Source of the DNA: Alphaproteobacteria bacterium
GTDB lineage: Bacteria > Pseudomonadota > Alphaproteobacteria > SHVP01
NCBI GenBank assembly: GCA_016869765.1
Contig: VGES01000025.1
Span: forward strand, 1-51,497
DNA: 51,497 bases
Reading direction: 5' to 3'
Each line of letters starts with the position of its first letter. Position 1 is the first letter of the stretch. This document shows, piece by piece, positions 16,420 through 24,841 of this stretch. The position numbers and the translations under genes were made by a program. The notes under the pieces are model-generated. The model was not told the origin of the DNA and did not search any database. It saw nothing but the letters and a program-made list of their open reading frames with translations.

Positions 16420-16460
16420 ACTCTAGGAGCGTGAGGCCACGGCCTATTGATCTGGATCAA
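16420..16460 (-). promoter_or_regulatory. FNR/FixK/Dnr-type box and -10 element for the methyltransferase array
   Basis: TTGAT-CTGG-ATCAA (16447-16460) is a perfect match to the Crp/Fnr-family consensus TTGAT-N4-ATCAA. Reading the minus strand, TAGAGT (16425-16420) lies 21 bp after it, the spacing expected for a class II activated promoter with the site centred near -42. The start codon of methyltransferase copy 3 is about 53 bp further. The position and consensus are seen; the regulator is inferred from the family. Confidence 0.7.
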
Positions 16461-16486
16461 CGGCTGGCCCCCTGCGACATCGCGAC

Positions 16487-18805
16487 CTAGGGGTACAGGA
16501 TGGCCGGCGGATCGAAGGCGCGCACCGGCGGTACGTCGCCCACGAAGCGTTCGACCTCGACGAGCGCGCTCATCGCGCTCGGGCCCTGGGACAGCTTCGA
16601 CGTGCCCCGGTCGTAGGTCAGCACATTGGGATTGCCGTGGACGCACAGGCTGCCGATCCGTCCTGGTTCCAGCGGGTCGTACCAGGCGCCGGTGGCCAAA
16701 CGCACCACACCAGGCCGAATGCCCTCGGTCAGCACCGCGCCAGCGAGACAGGCGCCGCGATCGTTGAACACGCGGACGACGTCGCCGGCGCGGATGCCTC
16801 GCTTCGTGGCATCCTCAGGGTTGAGCCAAATCGGCTCACGCCCCGCCACCTTGCTGTCGCGGCTCACCTTGCCGTGGTCGAACTGGCTGTGAAGGCGACC
16901 GTCGGGTTGATTGGAGATGAGGTGCAGGGGGAAGCGCCGGGCGAGGCCACTGCCCAACCACTCCGCGGGTTCGAGCCACGTCGCATGGCCCGGACAATCG
17001 TCGTAGCCGAACTTGGCAACGGTTTTCGAAAAAAGCTCGATCTTGCCCGAGGGCGTGCTCAGCGGGTGAGCCTGGGGATCGCGGCGCAAGCCATCGTAGA
17101 GAACCTGGCGGCGCTCACGCCGCGGGATGGCGAAGTGCCCGGCGGACCAGAACTCATCGAACGTCGGGGTATCGACGCCATCCGACGCAGCGCGTTGGCG
17201 GTACGTCGAGTACAGATGTCGCAACCACTGTTCTTCGTTGCGGCCTTCGGTGAAGGCCTCGCCAACGCCGAGGCGCTCGGCGATCGGGGCAAAGATGTCG
17301 TAGTCGCTCTTCGCTTGGCCGACCGGGTCGACGGCTTTTTTCATGGCAAAGAACACGCTGTCCTGACCCCGGCAGCCGATGTCGTTGCGCTCGAAGGGCG
17401 TGGTCACCGGCAAGACGATATCGGCGTGGCGCGAGTGCGCATTCCAGAACGGCTCGTGCACGATGATGGTGTCAGGCTTGCGCCACGCCCGCAGCATGCG
17501 GTTCAAGTCCTGGTGGTGGTGGAACGGATTGCCGCCCGCCCAATAAACAAGCCGGATGTCGGGATAGACTAGGCGATGGCCGTCGTAGTCGATGGTGGTT
17601 CCGGGTGCCAGCAAGGCATCGGCGATACGGGCGACCGGGATATAGGTTTTCACCCGGTTTTCGCCCTGCGGCAGCACCGGCCCCCGAATCGTCCGGGTCG
17701 GGTCGCCGATCAGGTTCATCGCGCCGTAGCCGAGTCCGAATCCGCCGCCGGGTAGCCCGATTTCCCCAAGCACCGCCGCGAGCGCGATCGCGGCCGAGAA
17801 CACCTGCTCGCCATGGTCGGCGCGTTGCAGCGAGAAGGCGACGTTGATCATGGTCCGGGTAGCCGCCATCTCTCGCGCGAGGCTGCGGATTCGCTCGGCC
17901 GGAATCGCGGTGATCGCCGCCGCCCACTCGGCGGTCTTGGCGATGCCGTCCGGAACCCCCATCACGTAGTCGCGAAACGTCTCGAAGCCCGTGCAGCAGC
18001 GAGCGAGAAAGTCGGGGTCGTGGAGCCCTTCGCTCACCAAGGTATGGGCCAGCGCCAGCATCAACGCGACATCGGTGTTGGGCCGGATCGCCAACCACTC
18101 GGCTTCGAGTTCCGGGTTGGCGTCATCGCGCAGTGGGCTCACGTTGACAAAGCGAGTGCCCTGGGCGCGGCACCGCTTCAACCAGACACTATTGGTGTGT
18201 TCCGGGGCGCCGCCGCCCACGACTTGGCCGTTCTTGTCAGGGGCGCCACCGAACATGACCATGAGGCGGGTGTGTTCGGCGATCACCGGCCAGCTCGTCA
18301 TCTGGGCGCGGTAGGTATAGATCGAGCCGCCGAGGACGCGCGACACGGCCACGTCACCGGCGGCCAGGCTGTAAGTATTCACCTGGTAGACGTAGCCGCC
18401 GAGCAGGTTCAAGAAGCGATGAATCTGGCTCTGCGCGTGATGGAACCTTCCGGCGCTGGCCCAGCCGTAGCTGCCGCCGAAAACCGCCTCGTTGCCGAAC
18501 TGACGACGTACGCGTTCGAGTTCGGCCGCGACAAGATCGTAGGCGCGATCCCAGGAGACGGCGACGAACGGCTCAGCGCCACGCTTCTCGCGATTGCCGC
18601 CGGGCCCGTGGTCGAGCCAGCCCTGGCGTACCATCGGCTCGCGGACACGCGCCGGCACGTCGAGGGCGCCCGGAATCGAAGCGCCCATCGGCGAGGGATC
18701 GGGGTCGCCGGCAAACGGGTGCAACGCGACGATCTTGCCGCCGCGTACTTCGGCCTCGTAGGCGCCCCAGTGGGTGCTGGTCTGAAATCGCACGCTGCTG
18801 GTCAT
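16487..18805 (-). CDS. Cytoplasmic BisC/TorA-like molybdopterin oxidoreductase
   Basis: A 772-residue DMSO-reductase-family enzyme. GGSYGWASAGRFHHAQ (111-126) gives Ser112 as the expected molybdenum ligand, as in TMAO, DMSO and biotin sulfoxide reductases. FGGAPDKNGQVVGGG, AGGNPFHHHQDLN, PFERNDIGCRGQD and a C-terminal LISNQPDGRLHSQFDHG segment fit the bis-MGD binding subdomains. There is no N-terminal [4Fe-4S] cysteine motif and no Tat signal, which points to the cytoplasmic BisC type. ATG at 18805 is chosen; an open frame upstream lacks features. No cytochrome or membrane anchor gene adjoins it, so the electron donor is unknown. Likely substrates are S-oxides or N-oxides. It is followed by the FNR-box promoter of the methyltransferases, 119 bp of intergenic DNA. 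Confidence 0.83.
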   Translation of the reverse strand: MTSSVRFQTSTHWGAYEAEVRGGKIVALHPFAGDPDPSPMGASIPGALDVPARVREPMVRQGWLDHGPGGNREKRGAEPFVAVSWDRAYDLVAAELERVRRQFGNEAVFGGSYGWASAGRFHHAQSQIHRFLNLLGGYVYQVNTYSLAAGDVAVSRVLGGSIYTYRAQMTSWPVIAEHTRLMVMFGGAPDKNGQVVGGGAPEHTNSVWLKRCRAQGTRFVNVSPLRDDANPELEAEWLAIRPNTDVALMLALAHTLVSEGLHDPDFLARCCTGFETFRDYVMGVPDGIAKTAEWAAAITAIPAERIRSLAREMAATRTMINVAFSLQRADHGEQVFSAAIALAAVLGEIGLPGGGFGLGYGAMNLIGDPTRTIRGPVLPQGENRVKTYIPVARIADALLAPGTTIDYDGHRLVYPDIRLVYWAGGNPFHHHQDLNRMLRAWRKPDTIIVHEPFWNAHSRHADIVLPVTTPFERNDIGCRGQDSVFFAMKKAVDPVGQAKSDYDIFAPIAERLGVGEAFTEGRNEEQWLRHLYSTYRQRAASDGVDTPTFDEFWSAGHFAIPRRERRQVLYDGLRRDPQAHPLSTPSGKIELFSKTVAKFGYDDCPGHATWLEPAEWLGSGLARRFPLHLISNQPDGRLHSQFDHGKVSRDSKVAGREPIWLNPEDATKRGIRAGDVVRVFNDRGACLAGAVLTEGIRPGVVRLATGAWYDPLEPGRIGSLCVHGNPNVLTYDRGTSKLSQGPSAMSALVEVERFVGDVPPVRAFDPPAILYP

Positions 18806-18856
18806 GGTGTGGCTACCCTGTTGTCTGCGAACTCTAGACCAACGCACGTCCCCGCG

Positions 18857-18928
18857 CTCACCCCTCGTCGCGCTCGGCACCTCTCCCCGTGCACGGGGAG
18901 ACGAGGGGCCCACCGCGGAAGCGGTGAG
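18857..18928. repeat. Complex palindromic intergenic repeat
   Basis: The core CTCCCCGTGCACGGGGAG (18883-18900) is a perfect 18-bp palindrome. Outer arms CCCCTCGT (18861-18868) and ACGAGGGG (18901-18908) pair around it, and CTCAC/GTGAG pair further out, so the whole unit can form a cruciform. Intergenic palindromes of this kind are usually dispersed REP-like repeats in alphaproteobacterial genomes. It occupies the gap between the CoA transferase and molybdoenzyme genes; only one copy is in the window. Confidence 0.65.
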
Positions 18929-18935
18929 GGCACGT

Positions 18936-20141
18936 CTAAGCCAACCGCGAGCGTTCCGCGGGCACGACGCCTTCGGCGATCAGTGCGTCGATGGCGGTCT
19001 CCGAGTATCCCACCTCACGCAGGATGTCGCGACTGTGGGCGCCGAACGCCGGGGGCTCGCTGCGCGGGCCGCCTGGCGTGCGCGCGAACTTGATCGGCGT
19101 CCCGGTACCGCGGAAGCGGCCCATTTCGGCCACCATGTCGCGGTGCTTGGTGTGGGGGTGGCTGAGCACGTCCGGCACTTCGAGCGCAGCGCCCGCGGGC
19201 ACACCCAGCCGCATCAGTCGCTCGGCGAACTCGGCACCGTCGACGCCCGCCATCAGTTCTTCGAGCGCGGCGCGCAACGTGACCCGGTTGGCGACGCGAT
19301 CGGCGTTCGTCCGATAACGCGGGTCGTCGGCGAGTTCGGGGCGACCCAGTTCGGTGCAGAGCCGGGCGAACTGCCGGTCGTTGCCGATCGCCAGGAACAC
19401 GCGATGGCCTTTGGTCTTGAACAGGTCATAGGGCGATATGTTGGGGCTCGAGTTGCCCATGCGCTTGGGCTTCTGGCCCGACATCAGCCAGTTGTGCGCG
19501 TAGGGCAGCAGGAGGGTGATCGCCGAATCGTAGAGCGTCACTTCGAAGAATTGGCCCTGCCCCGACTTGCGCCGTTCTTCGAGCGCGGCCAGGACACCGA
19601 TCGTCGTGTAAAGCCCGGTTACCTGGTCGACCACCGAGAAGCCCACCCGCACCGGATCCTCCTCGGCGCCGCCGTTCATGCTGACGAGCCCGGCCCAAGC
19701 CTGTACGGCGCCGTCGTAGCCCGGCAGGCCGCCGAATGGGCCGTCGGCGCCGAAGCCCGAGACGCGGGCATGAATCAACTTCGGAAAACGAGCGCGCAGC
19801 GCATCGGGGCCGATGCCCCATTTCTCCATCGTGCCGGTGCGGAAGTTCTCGACCAGCACGTCGGCATCCTCGAGCAGCCGCAAACAAACATTGCGACCTT
19901 TGTCCTTGGTGAGATCGAGCGCCAGGCTTCGCTTGTTGCGATTGAGCCCGGCGAAGTAGGCGGCGATGCCGTGGGCGAACGGTGGGCCGTAGTCGCGGGT
20001 TTCGTCGCCGGTCGGCGGCTCCACTTTGATCACCGTGGCGCCGTGGTCGCTCAGGATTTGCGTCGAGGCCGGTCCCCCCAGGACGCGGGAGAGATCGACG
20101 ATCTTGAGGCCGGCCAAAGCCCCTTCACTCAACGGACGCAT
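18936..20141 (-). CDS. Class III (CaiB/BaiF family) CoA transferase
   Basis: A 401-residue family III acyl-CoA transferase. LSRVLGGPASTQILSDHGA (17-35), KVEPPTGDETRDYGPPF, NRNKRSLALDL, DVLVENFRTGTMEKWG and SGFGADGPF are canonical, and Asp143 in PGYDGAVQAWAGL matches the position of the catalytic aspartate that carries the CoA-bound anhydride. It would move CoA between two carboxylic acids, for instance from succinyl-CoA to a catabolic acid. It is transcribed with, and 11 bp after, the class I CoA transferase pair, so this stretch is rich in CoA activation chemistry. Its specific acid is not predictable. The large palindrome at 18857 follows the gene. Confidence 0.88.
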   Translation of the reverse strand: MRPLSEGALAGLKIVDLSRVLGGPASTQILSDHGATVIKVEPPTGDETRDYGPPFAHGIAAYFAGLNRNKRSLALDLTKDKGRNVCLRLLEDADVLVENFRTGTMEKWGIGPDALRARFPKLIHARVSGFGADGPFGGLPGYDGAVQAWAGLVSMNGGAEEDPVRVGFSVVDQVTGLYTTIGVLAALEERRKSGQGQFFEVTLYDSAITLLLPYAHNWLMSGQKPKRMGNSSPNISPYDLFKTKGHRVFLAIGNDRQFARLCTELGRPELADDPRYRTNADRVANRVTLRAALEELMAGVDGAEFAERLMRLGVPAGAALEVPDVLSHPHTKHRDMVAEMGRFRGTGTPIKFARTPGGPRSEPPAFGAHSRDILREVGYSETAIDALIAEGVVPAERSRLA

Positions 20142-20152
20142 GGATGGTTTCC

Positions 20153-20881
20153 TCAGTTCGACGTTAGTTGCGTGGCGAAGCGCGGGTAGGGGCGGGCAAT
20201 CTCCTGACGGATCGGGCCGCGGATCAGCGCCAGGGTTTCGGCATCCGGTGGCGTCGTCGTCGGGATCGTGGTCGGTTCGCCGAAATCGAAACCGGTCTTG
20301 CGCCGGATGGCCGCGACATCGTTTCCAGGGTGAACCGATTCGAGCCGAAAACCGCCGCGCGCTCGATCGAAGGAGAACCGTGCGCTCCCCGTGACCAGGG
20401 CCGCTGGACCACCGGGCCGGTACACATTCGGCGGGCTCGTGCCCGCGGCGCTGATGAAATCCACCTTCGGCACGAAAACGCGAGGGCTGTGATCGGGGCG
20501 GAACAGAATCACCTTGGGCACCAGGTGATAGAGGTAGGCCGCCCCGAACGAGCCCGATAACCGCGGGCGCGAGCGCGGGTAATCGCCGATTCCGACCAGA
20601 TTGACGTTGGCTTGGCCGTCAATCTGGGCACCCGAGAGGAAGAACGCGTCGATGCGGCCCTGGGCGGCGCAGTCGAACAGCTCCTTGCCGCCGTCGGACC
20701 AGAACGTGTTTTCCGGATCGCCCAGGATCGAGACCCGCATCGCCCCGCCGCTGCGGTGACGCGCCAGGAGGGCGGCTGAACCCGGGATCGGCGAGGCCAT
20801 GCCGACGGCCACGTGCCGGCATCCCGCGAGCAGGTCGGCGATCACCGCGATCAGCAGCTCTTCCGCCCGATAGGCCGTCAT
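20153..20881 (-). CDS. Class I CoA transferase-like beta subunit (GctB/IpdB type)
   Basis: A 242-residue beta subunit. QGRIDAFFLSGAQIDGQANVNLVGIGDY (about residues 75-102) is the hallmark of the GctB/IpdB branch of family I CoA transferases. I do not see the usual SENG-type catalytic glutamate motif; the corresponding segment reads ILGDPENTFWSDGGKELFD. That hints at an IpdAB-like ring-opening hydrolase or an unusual transferase rather than a standard enzyme. The ATG at 20881 overlaps the stop of the alpha-subunit gene (ATGA), which fixes the start despite an open frame upstream. The two subunits should form a heteromer. Confidence 0.8.
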   Translation of the reverse strand: MTAYRAEELLIAVIADLLAGCRHVAVGMASPIPGSAALLARHRSGGAMRVSILGDPENTFWSDGGKELFDCAAQGRIDAFFLSGAQIDGQANVNLVGIGDYPRSRPRLSGSFGAAYLYHLVPKVILFRPDHSPRVFVPKVDFISAAGTSPPNVYRPGGPAALVTGSARFSFDRARGGFRLESVHPGNDVAAIRRKTGFDFGEPTTIPTTTPPDAETLALIRGPIRQEIARPYPRFATQLTSN

Positions 20882-21708
20882 TGGGCGGCTGCTCGGGTGG
20901 CAAAGACGAATTCGTCGAGGTAGCGGCGAAATCCCTCGGGCGTCGCAGCGGCGCTCGCGTAGCGCGTTAGGTGTTCGGCATCCTCGGCATAACAACCGTG
21001 GAGGCCGAGCGGCCAAGCCCCACGTGGGGCTTCCGCAACAGCTTCGACATAGAACGACGACAGCGTGCCTGCCGCGTAGGCCGGATCGTGCATCAGGTCG
21101 ACATCGACGATCTGTTCGGCCGTGATTAGCGTCCGCCGGGACGCATGGGCCATGGTCACGAGGTCGCGTTCGCGGCCGACGAAGACGTTGCCGTGGCGAT
21201 CAGCCCGGGCGACGTGGAACAACGCGATATCGGGCTGCACGGCGGCGACCAAGACGATCGGGTCGCTCCCCGCTTCGAACGGGTTGTCGATGACGCGCCA
21301 ATCGGGTCGGAACTTTAGGACATCGGTGCCGAGAATCCCGCGCAGCGGAAGGAAAGGAACGCCCTTCTCGCTCGCCTGCAGACCGGCGTGAACGGCGGGG
21401 CAGGTGGCATCACGAATGACGATCGTCCCCTCGCTCACCGCCGCCCCGAAACGTGGCGCCGGGCCATACTCCGAGAGCGAGACGCCGGAGGTCTCGACTT
21501 CGGCCACGCATCCCGCGCCGATGAGCAGATCGGACTGCATTCCGCTGGTCGGGACGGTGAGGATCCGGAGCCCCTGGGCGCGACGTCGGATCAGGGCGCG
21601 GGTCGCCGCCAGGGCGACTCCGTTGCGATCCGCGGGCAGCGCCAGGAGGGCGCCATCGGGGATGCGGTTGGCCAAGTTTTCCACGTCGATGAGTTCGGTG
21701 CGCGGCAT
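20878..21708 (-). CDS. Class I CoA transferase-like alpha subunit (GctA/IpdA type)
   Basis: A 276-residue alpha subunit of a family I CoA transferase. LLIGAGCVAEVETSGVSLSEYG, FLPLRGILGTDVLKF and ALFHVARADRHGNVFVGRERDL match the GctA/IpdA group, which includes glutaconate CoA-transferase and the steroid ring-opening hydrolase IpdA. Its stop overlaps the ATG of the beta subunit by four bases, so both are made in stoichiometric amounts. An inverted repeat GGTAGA-N9-TCTACC lies 15 bp before the start. With the class III CoA transferase immediately downstream, the three genes form one operon. The acid handled is unknown. Confidence 0.83.
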   Translation of the reverse strand: MPRTELIDVENLANRIPDGALLALPADRNGVALAATRALIRRRAQGLRILTVPTSGMQSDLLIGAGCVAEVETSGVSLSEYGPAPRFGAAVSEGTIVIRDATCPAVHAGLQASEKGVPFLPLRGILGTDVLKFRPDWRVIDNPFEAGSDPIVLVAAVQPDIALFHVARADRHGNVFVGRERDLVTMAHASRRTLITAEQIVDVDLMHDPAYAAGTLSSFYVEAVAEAPRGAWPLGLHGCYAEDAEHLTRYASAAATPEGFRRYLDEFVFATRAAAQ

Positions 21709-21822
21709 TGCGCCAGTCTAACGGTAGAAAGTGGCTGTCTACCAACGCCGGGGTCGCCCCCCGTGGCGCCGCGGCACCAGAGGCCCGCACCGCGCCCCGC
21801 TGCACCCCGTTCGCAGCGCGGG

Positions 21823-23385
21823 TCAGAGGCCGAGCGATCCCGGGTTCATCAGGCCCTTGGGATCGACCCAGGCCTTCACCGCCTGCAAAAGGGCGTAGGT
21901 CTCCGGCGCTCGGGTTTCGCGGTAAGGATACATCTTGGCGATCTGGAAATGTGCGCCGCCGAAGCGTTGACTCATCCGCCCGATGTCGATCCGGATCTGC
22001 CGCACGGCGTCGTGAACCTCGGGCCGTCGTGGGTGACGTCGAAGCTTGCCGCGATACTCCTCGTCGAAGAACGACAGGCGCAGCACGTTGGCCTCGTCGG
22101 GGAAGAACAGACAGGGCTCGACCCGTAGGGCTTGCGCCGTCGCGGGAGCGAGGAAGTTGCCCCACTCGATGCCCAGGCGATCGAGGTCATCGGCTCGCGC
22201 CGCCATGTACTCCTCGACCGCCTCGATCAGGGGCACGACGCGCGAGTGCGGCACGATCACGTGCACCGGAATCCACTGCTTGCCGTCCGCATTGAACAGC
22301 AACGTGGGCTCGGGGAACGGTCCGGCGCGAACGATGCGCGGGACGGAGGGTTCGAGTTCCCTGCCCCCCGCCCCGCGGCAGATGGCTTTGGCCGCCGCGA
22401 GCGCGCTCGCCGCATCGGCTTGATCGCGGCCCTCGATCGTGAAGTGAACGCTATAGGCCGCGCCCCGCAAACCACGTCGTCCCGCAAGAGCGATTCGGGC
22501 GGCGGCGCCGAGGCCGTCGTGGCGGGCCACGGCCGCGAGCCGTTCCACGTCTTCGCTCAGGCTGCGGCGTTGGATCATGTAGGCGACCGCCGTCGAATCG
22601 TAGCCCGACATCTCCGAGGGCAGGGCCGAGCGCGCGAGCTCGGCCATGGCGGCGATCGTGCCGCGATGGTCGGGAAACTCGAAGGACCCGTAGTCGAGCA
22701 CCGGCGCCCGTCGGATCAGCCGCAACGTTGCCCGGGCCTTGACGCCGAGCGCGCCAGTGTCGGACAGGAACAGGCCGGTGAGGTCCGGTCCGTAGTGACG
22801 AAAGAACGGCGTAGGACGGTACGGCGTCGCCGCCGAACCGGTGACCAGCACGCGCCCGTCGGCCAGCACGACCTCGAGCCCGAGGCAGGACTCGGAGGCC
22901 GGTCCGTAACGTCCTGATCCGTAGTTGATGGCGTTCTGCGACAGCCCGCCTCCGATCGTGGCATAGCGTCCGGAGCCCGTGCCCCAGAACGGCGTCCGCA
23001 CGCCGTGCGGCGCCAGGGCCGCGTCGAGTTCGAGCCAGGAGATCCCGCACTCGGCGGTGACGTACATGTCGGTCGTGTTCACCTCGACGACCCGGTTGAG
23101 CCGTTTGGTGTCGATGACCATCGCGGCCGTGCGGTCGGGCAGGTAGCCGTCGGTGTAAGACATCCCGCCACCGCGGGCGAGCACGGCCAGGCCTGAATCG
23201 GTCGCGATCCGCACTGCCTCGGCAAGCTCTTCGACCGTGCCCGGGCGCACGGCGACACAGGCGATTTCCCGGGTCCGGAAGATGTCGGTGGAGAAAAAGC
23301 GGCGGCTGGGTTCGTCGACCAACACGTGCTCGGCGCCGAGCACCTGTTGGAGCCTCGGGATTGCGGGGCTCGCGGGCGTGTCCAT
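21823..23385 (-). CDS. FAD-binding (PCMH-type) oxidoreductase
   Basis: A 520-residue flavoprotein of the vanillyl-alcohol-oxidase superfamily, like glycolate oxidase GlcD, D-lactate dehydrogenase or 4-cresol dehydrogenase. The FAD domain covers about residues 38-230, with VRPGTVEELAEAVRIAT, RGGGMSYTDGY, GTGSGRYATIGGGLSQNAINYGSGRYG and GLEVVLADGRVLVTG. The C-terminus ends in VKAWVDPKGLMNPGSLGL, the usual closing motif of the family. No signal peptide is seen. It is transcribed divergently from the DadA-like gene with 80 bp between the starts, so they may share a control region. Substrate class: an alpha-hydroxy acid or phenolic compound, not distinguishable here. No cytochrome partner is adjacent. 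Confidence 0.83.
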   Translation of the reverse strand: MDTPASPAIPRLQQVLGAEHVLVDEPSRRFFSTDIFRTREIACVAVRPGTVEELAEAVRIATDSGLAVLARGGGMSYTDGYLPDRTAAMVIDTKRLNRVVEVNTTDMYVTAECGISWLELDAALAPHGVRTPFWGTGSGRYATIGGGLSQNAINYGSGRYGPASESCLGLEVVLADGRVLVTGSAATPYRPTPFFRHYGPDLTGLFLSDTGALGVKARATLRLIRRAPVLDYGSFEFPDHRGTIAAMAELARSALPSEMSGYDSTAVAYMIQRRSLSEDVERLAAVARHDGLGAAARIALAGRRGLRGAAYSVHFTIEGRDQADAASALAAAKAICRGAGGRELEPSVPRIVRAGPFPEPTLLFNADGKQWIPVHVIVPHSRVVPLIEAVEEYMAARADDLDRLGIEWGNFLAPATAQALRVEPCLFFPDEANVLRLSFFDEEYRGKLRRHPRRPEVHDAVRQIRIDIGRMSQRFGGAHFQIAKMYPYRETRAPETYALLQAVKAWVDPKGLMNPGSLGL

Positions 23386-23465
23386 GACGATATACTAGCG
23401 TGAGCTATGGTTCTGGTCGGTATTTCCCTCTTCGCCACGGGTCGGCGTCGGCGAGCGTACGAGCG

Positions 23466-24671
23466 ATGAGAGTCGTCGTCATCGGCGGCGGCGTCATCGG
23501 GGTGACCAGTGCCTACTTCCTCGCCCGCGCGGGCCACTCGGTCACCCTGGTCGAGCGCCAACCCGAACTCGCGGCGGAATGTTCGTTCGCCAACGGCGGG
23601 CAGATCTCGGCGGGCCATGCCGTGCCGTGGTCGAGTCCGGCGGCGCCGGGTCAGGCCCTGCGCTGGGTCGGGCGCCGAAACGCACCGTTCGCCCTGCGTC
23701 TGACCGCCGATCCGGCGCAGTGGCGCTGGGGCCTCGCATTTCTCCGCCAGTGCGCGCCACAGCAATATCGGCGGAACGCCAAGGCCCTGTTGGCGATGGC
23801 CCATCGCAGTCGCGTCGCATTCGACCGCCTGCTCACCGACAGCGGCATCGCCTGGCAGGACTCGCGCACGGGGATTCTCACGATCTATCGCAGTCGCTCG
23901 GCGTTCGATGCGGCGATCGCGGACCTCGATCTGCTGCACGCCTCGGGGTTTCAACCGGAGATCTGCGATCACGAGCGGTGTCGGGCCGTGGAGCCGGCCC
24001 TGCCCCTGGATGGGCAGGCGATCGCCGGCGGCATCTACATTCGCGATGACCGATCGGGGGACGCCCATAGCTTCAGTCTGGCGCTGGCTGATGCCTGTCG
24101 TGATCGCGGCGTCGCCATCGTTCGAGGGACCGAAGCGCGCCTCGTGATCCAAAATGGTCGTGTCGTGGCTGTGGCTGGTGGGGGCGGGGAGTGGCGATGC
24201 GACGCCGTGGTGCTCGCCGCCGGAGTCGACTCTCGGATTCTCGCGGCGCAAGCCGGTATTCGTCTGCCGATCTGGCCGATCAAGGGCTATTCCGTGACGG
24301 TGCCAATTGCCGACGAGCGGGCAGCGCCGCGAGTGAGCATTACCGATGAGGCACGGCGCGTGGTCATCAGCCGTCTAGGGTCGAATTTGCGGGCGGCGGG
24401 GATCGCGGAACTCGGGCGCAACGACTCGGCGATCGAGCCGCACCGGGCCCAACCCGTACTGGACGCGCTCGGTGCGCTGTTCCCGCGGGCGGTCGGCGAT
24501 GGAGCGCCCTCCTTCTGGGCGTGCCTCCGCCCAATGACGCCGGATGCCCAGCCCCTGGTCGGCGCGACCCGGGTACCCGGTCTCTATGTCAACACGGGTC
24601 ATGGCCATCTCGGCTGGACGCTTGCGGCGGCGTCCGGAGAAAGCCTCGCGTCCCGGCTAACCACCGGTTAG
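23466..24671 (+). CDS. D-amino acid dehydrogenase (DadA-like)
   Basis: A 401-residue FAD-dependent oxidoreductase. The N-terminal nucleotide-binding fold is RVVVIGGGVIGVTSAYFLARAGHSVTLVERQ. The family signature FANGGQISAGHAVPWSSPAAP follows (about residues 42-62), and the C-terminal region has LRPMTPDAQPLVGATRVPGLYVNTGHGHLGWTLA. DadA oxidises D-amino acids at the inner membrane face and passes electrons to quinone. The ATG at 23466 sits directly before the FAD strand; the frame is open from 23400 but that would only add residues divergent from the family. No dadX or Lrp gene is adjacent, and many DadA homologues oxidise other amines, so the specific substrate is uncertain. Confidence 0.82.
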   Translation: MRVVVIGGGVIGVTSAYFLARAGHSVTLVERQPELAAECSFANGGQISAGHAVPWSSPAAPGQALRWVGRRNAPFALRLTADPAQWRWGLAFLRQCAPQQYRRNAKALLAMAHRSRVAFDRLLTDSGIAWQDSRTGILTIYRSRSAFDAAIADLDLLHASGFQPEICDHERCRAVEPALPLDGQAIAGGIYIRDDRSGDAHSFSLALADACRDRGVAIVRGTEARLVIQNGRVVAVAGGGGEWRCDAVVLAAGVDSRILAAQAGIRLPIWPIKGYSVTVPIADERAAPRVSITDEARRVVISRLGSNLRAAGIAELGRNDSAIEPHRAQPVLDALGALFPRAVGDGAPSFWACLRPMTPDAQPLVGATRVPGLYVNTGHGHLGWTLAAASGESLASRLTTG

Positions 24672-24841
24672 CCAACGCATCACTTTGCGGTGCGCGGGAC
24701 GGATGAATTGCGGCGGCCTCCGGGTCTCGCGCCCCACGGGTGTGGAGCGGCCTCGCGCCCTATCTGATCAAACGCTAAGATGACTGCGCTCAACCATCCC
24801 ATTTGGTGGAGAGGTCGAGAGCAGAAAATACGGGGAGCGAC

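Noticed and set aside
15201-16646. Long methyltransferase start upstream of 16367
   Set aside because: The longer frame runs through the FNR box and promoter; the GTG with AGGAG matches the paralogue N-termini.
21723-21743. Inverted repeat GGTAGA-N9-TCTACC before the CoA transferase alpha gene as an operator
   Set aside because: Six-base arms at this spacing are common by chance in high-GC DNA and there is no matching promoter or second copy.
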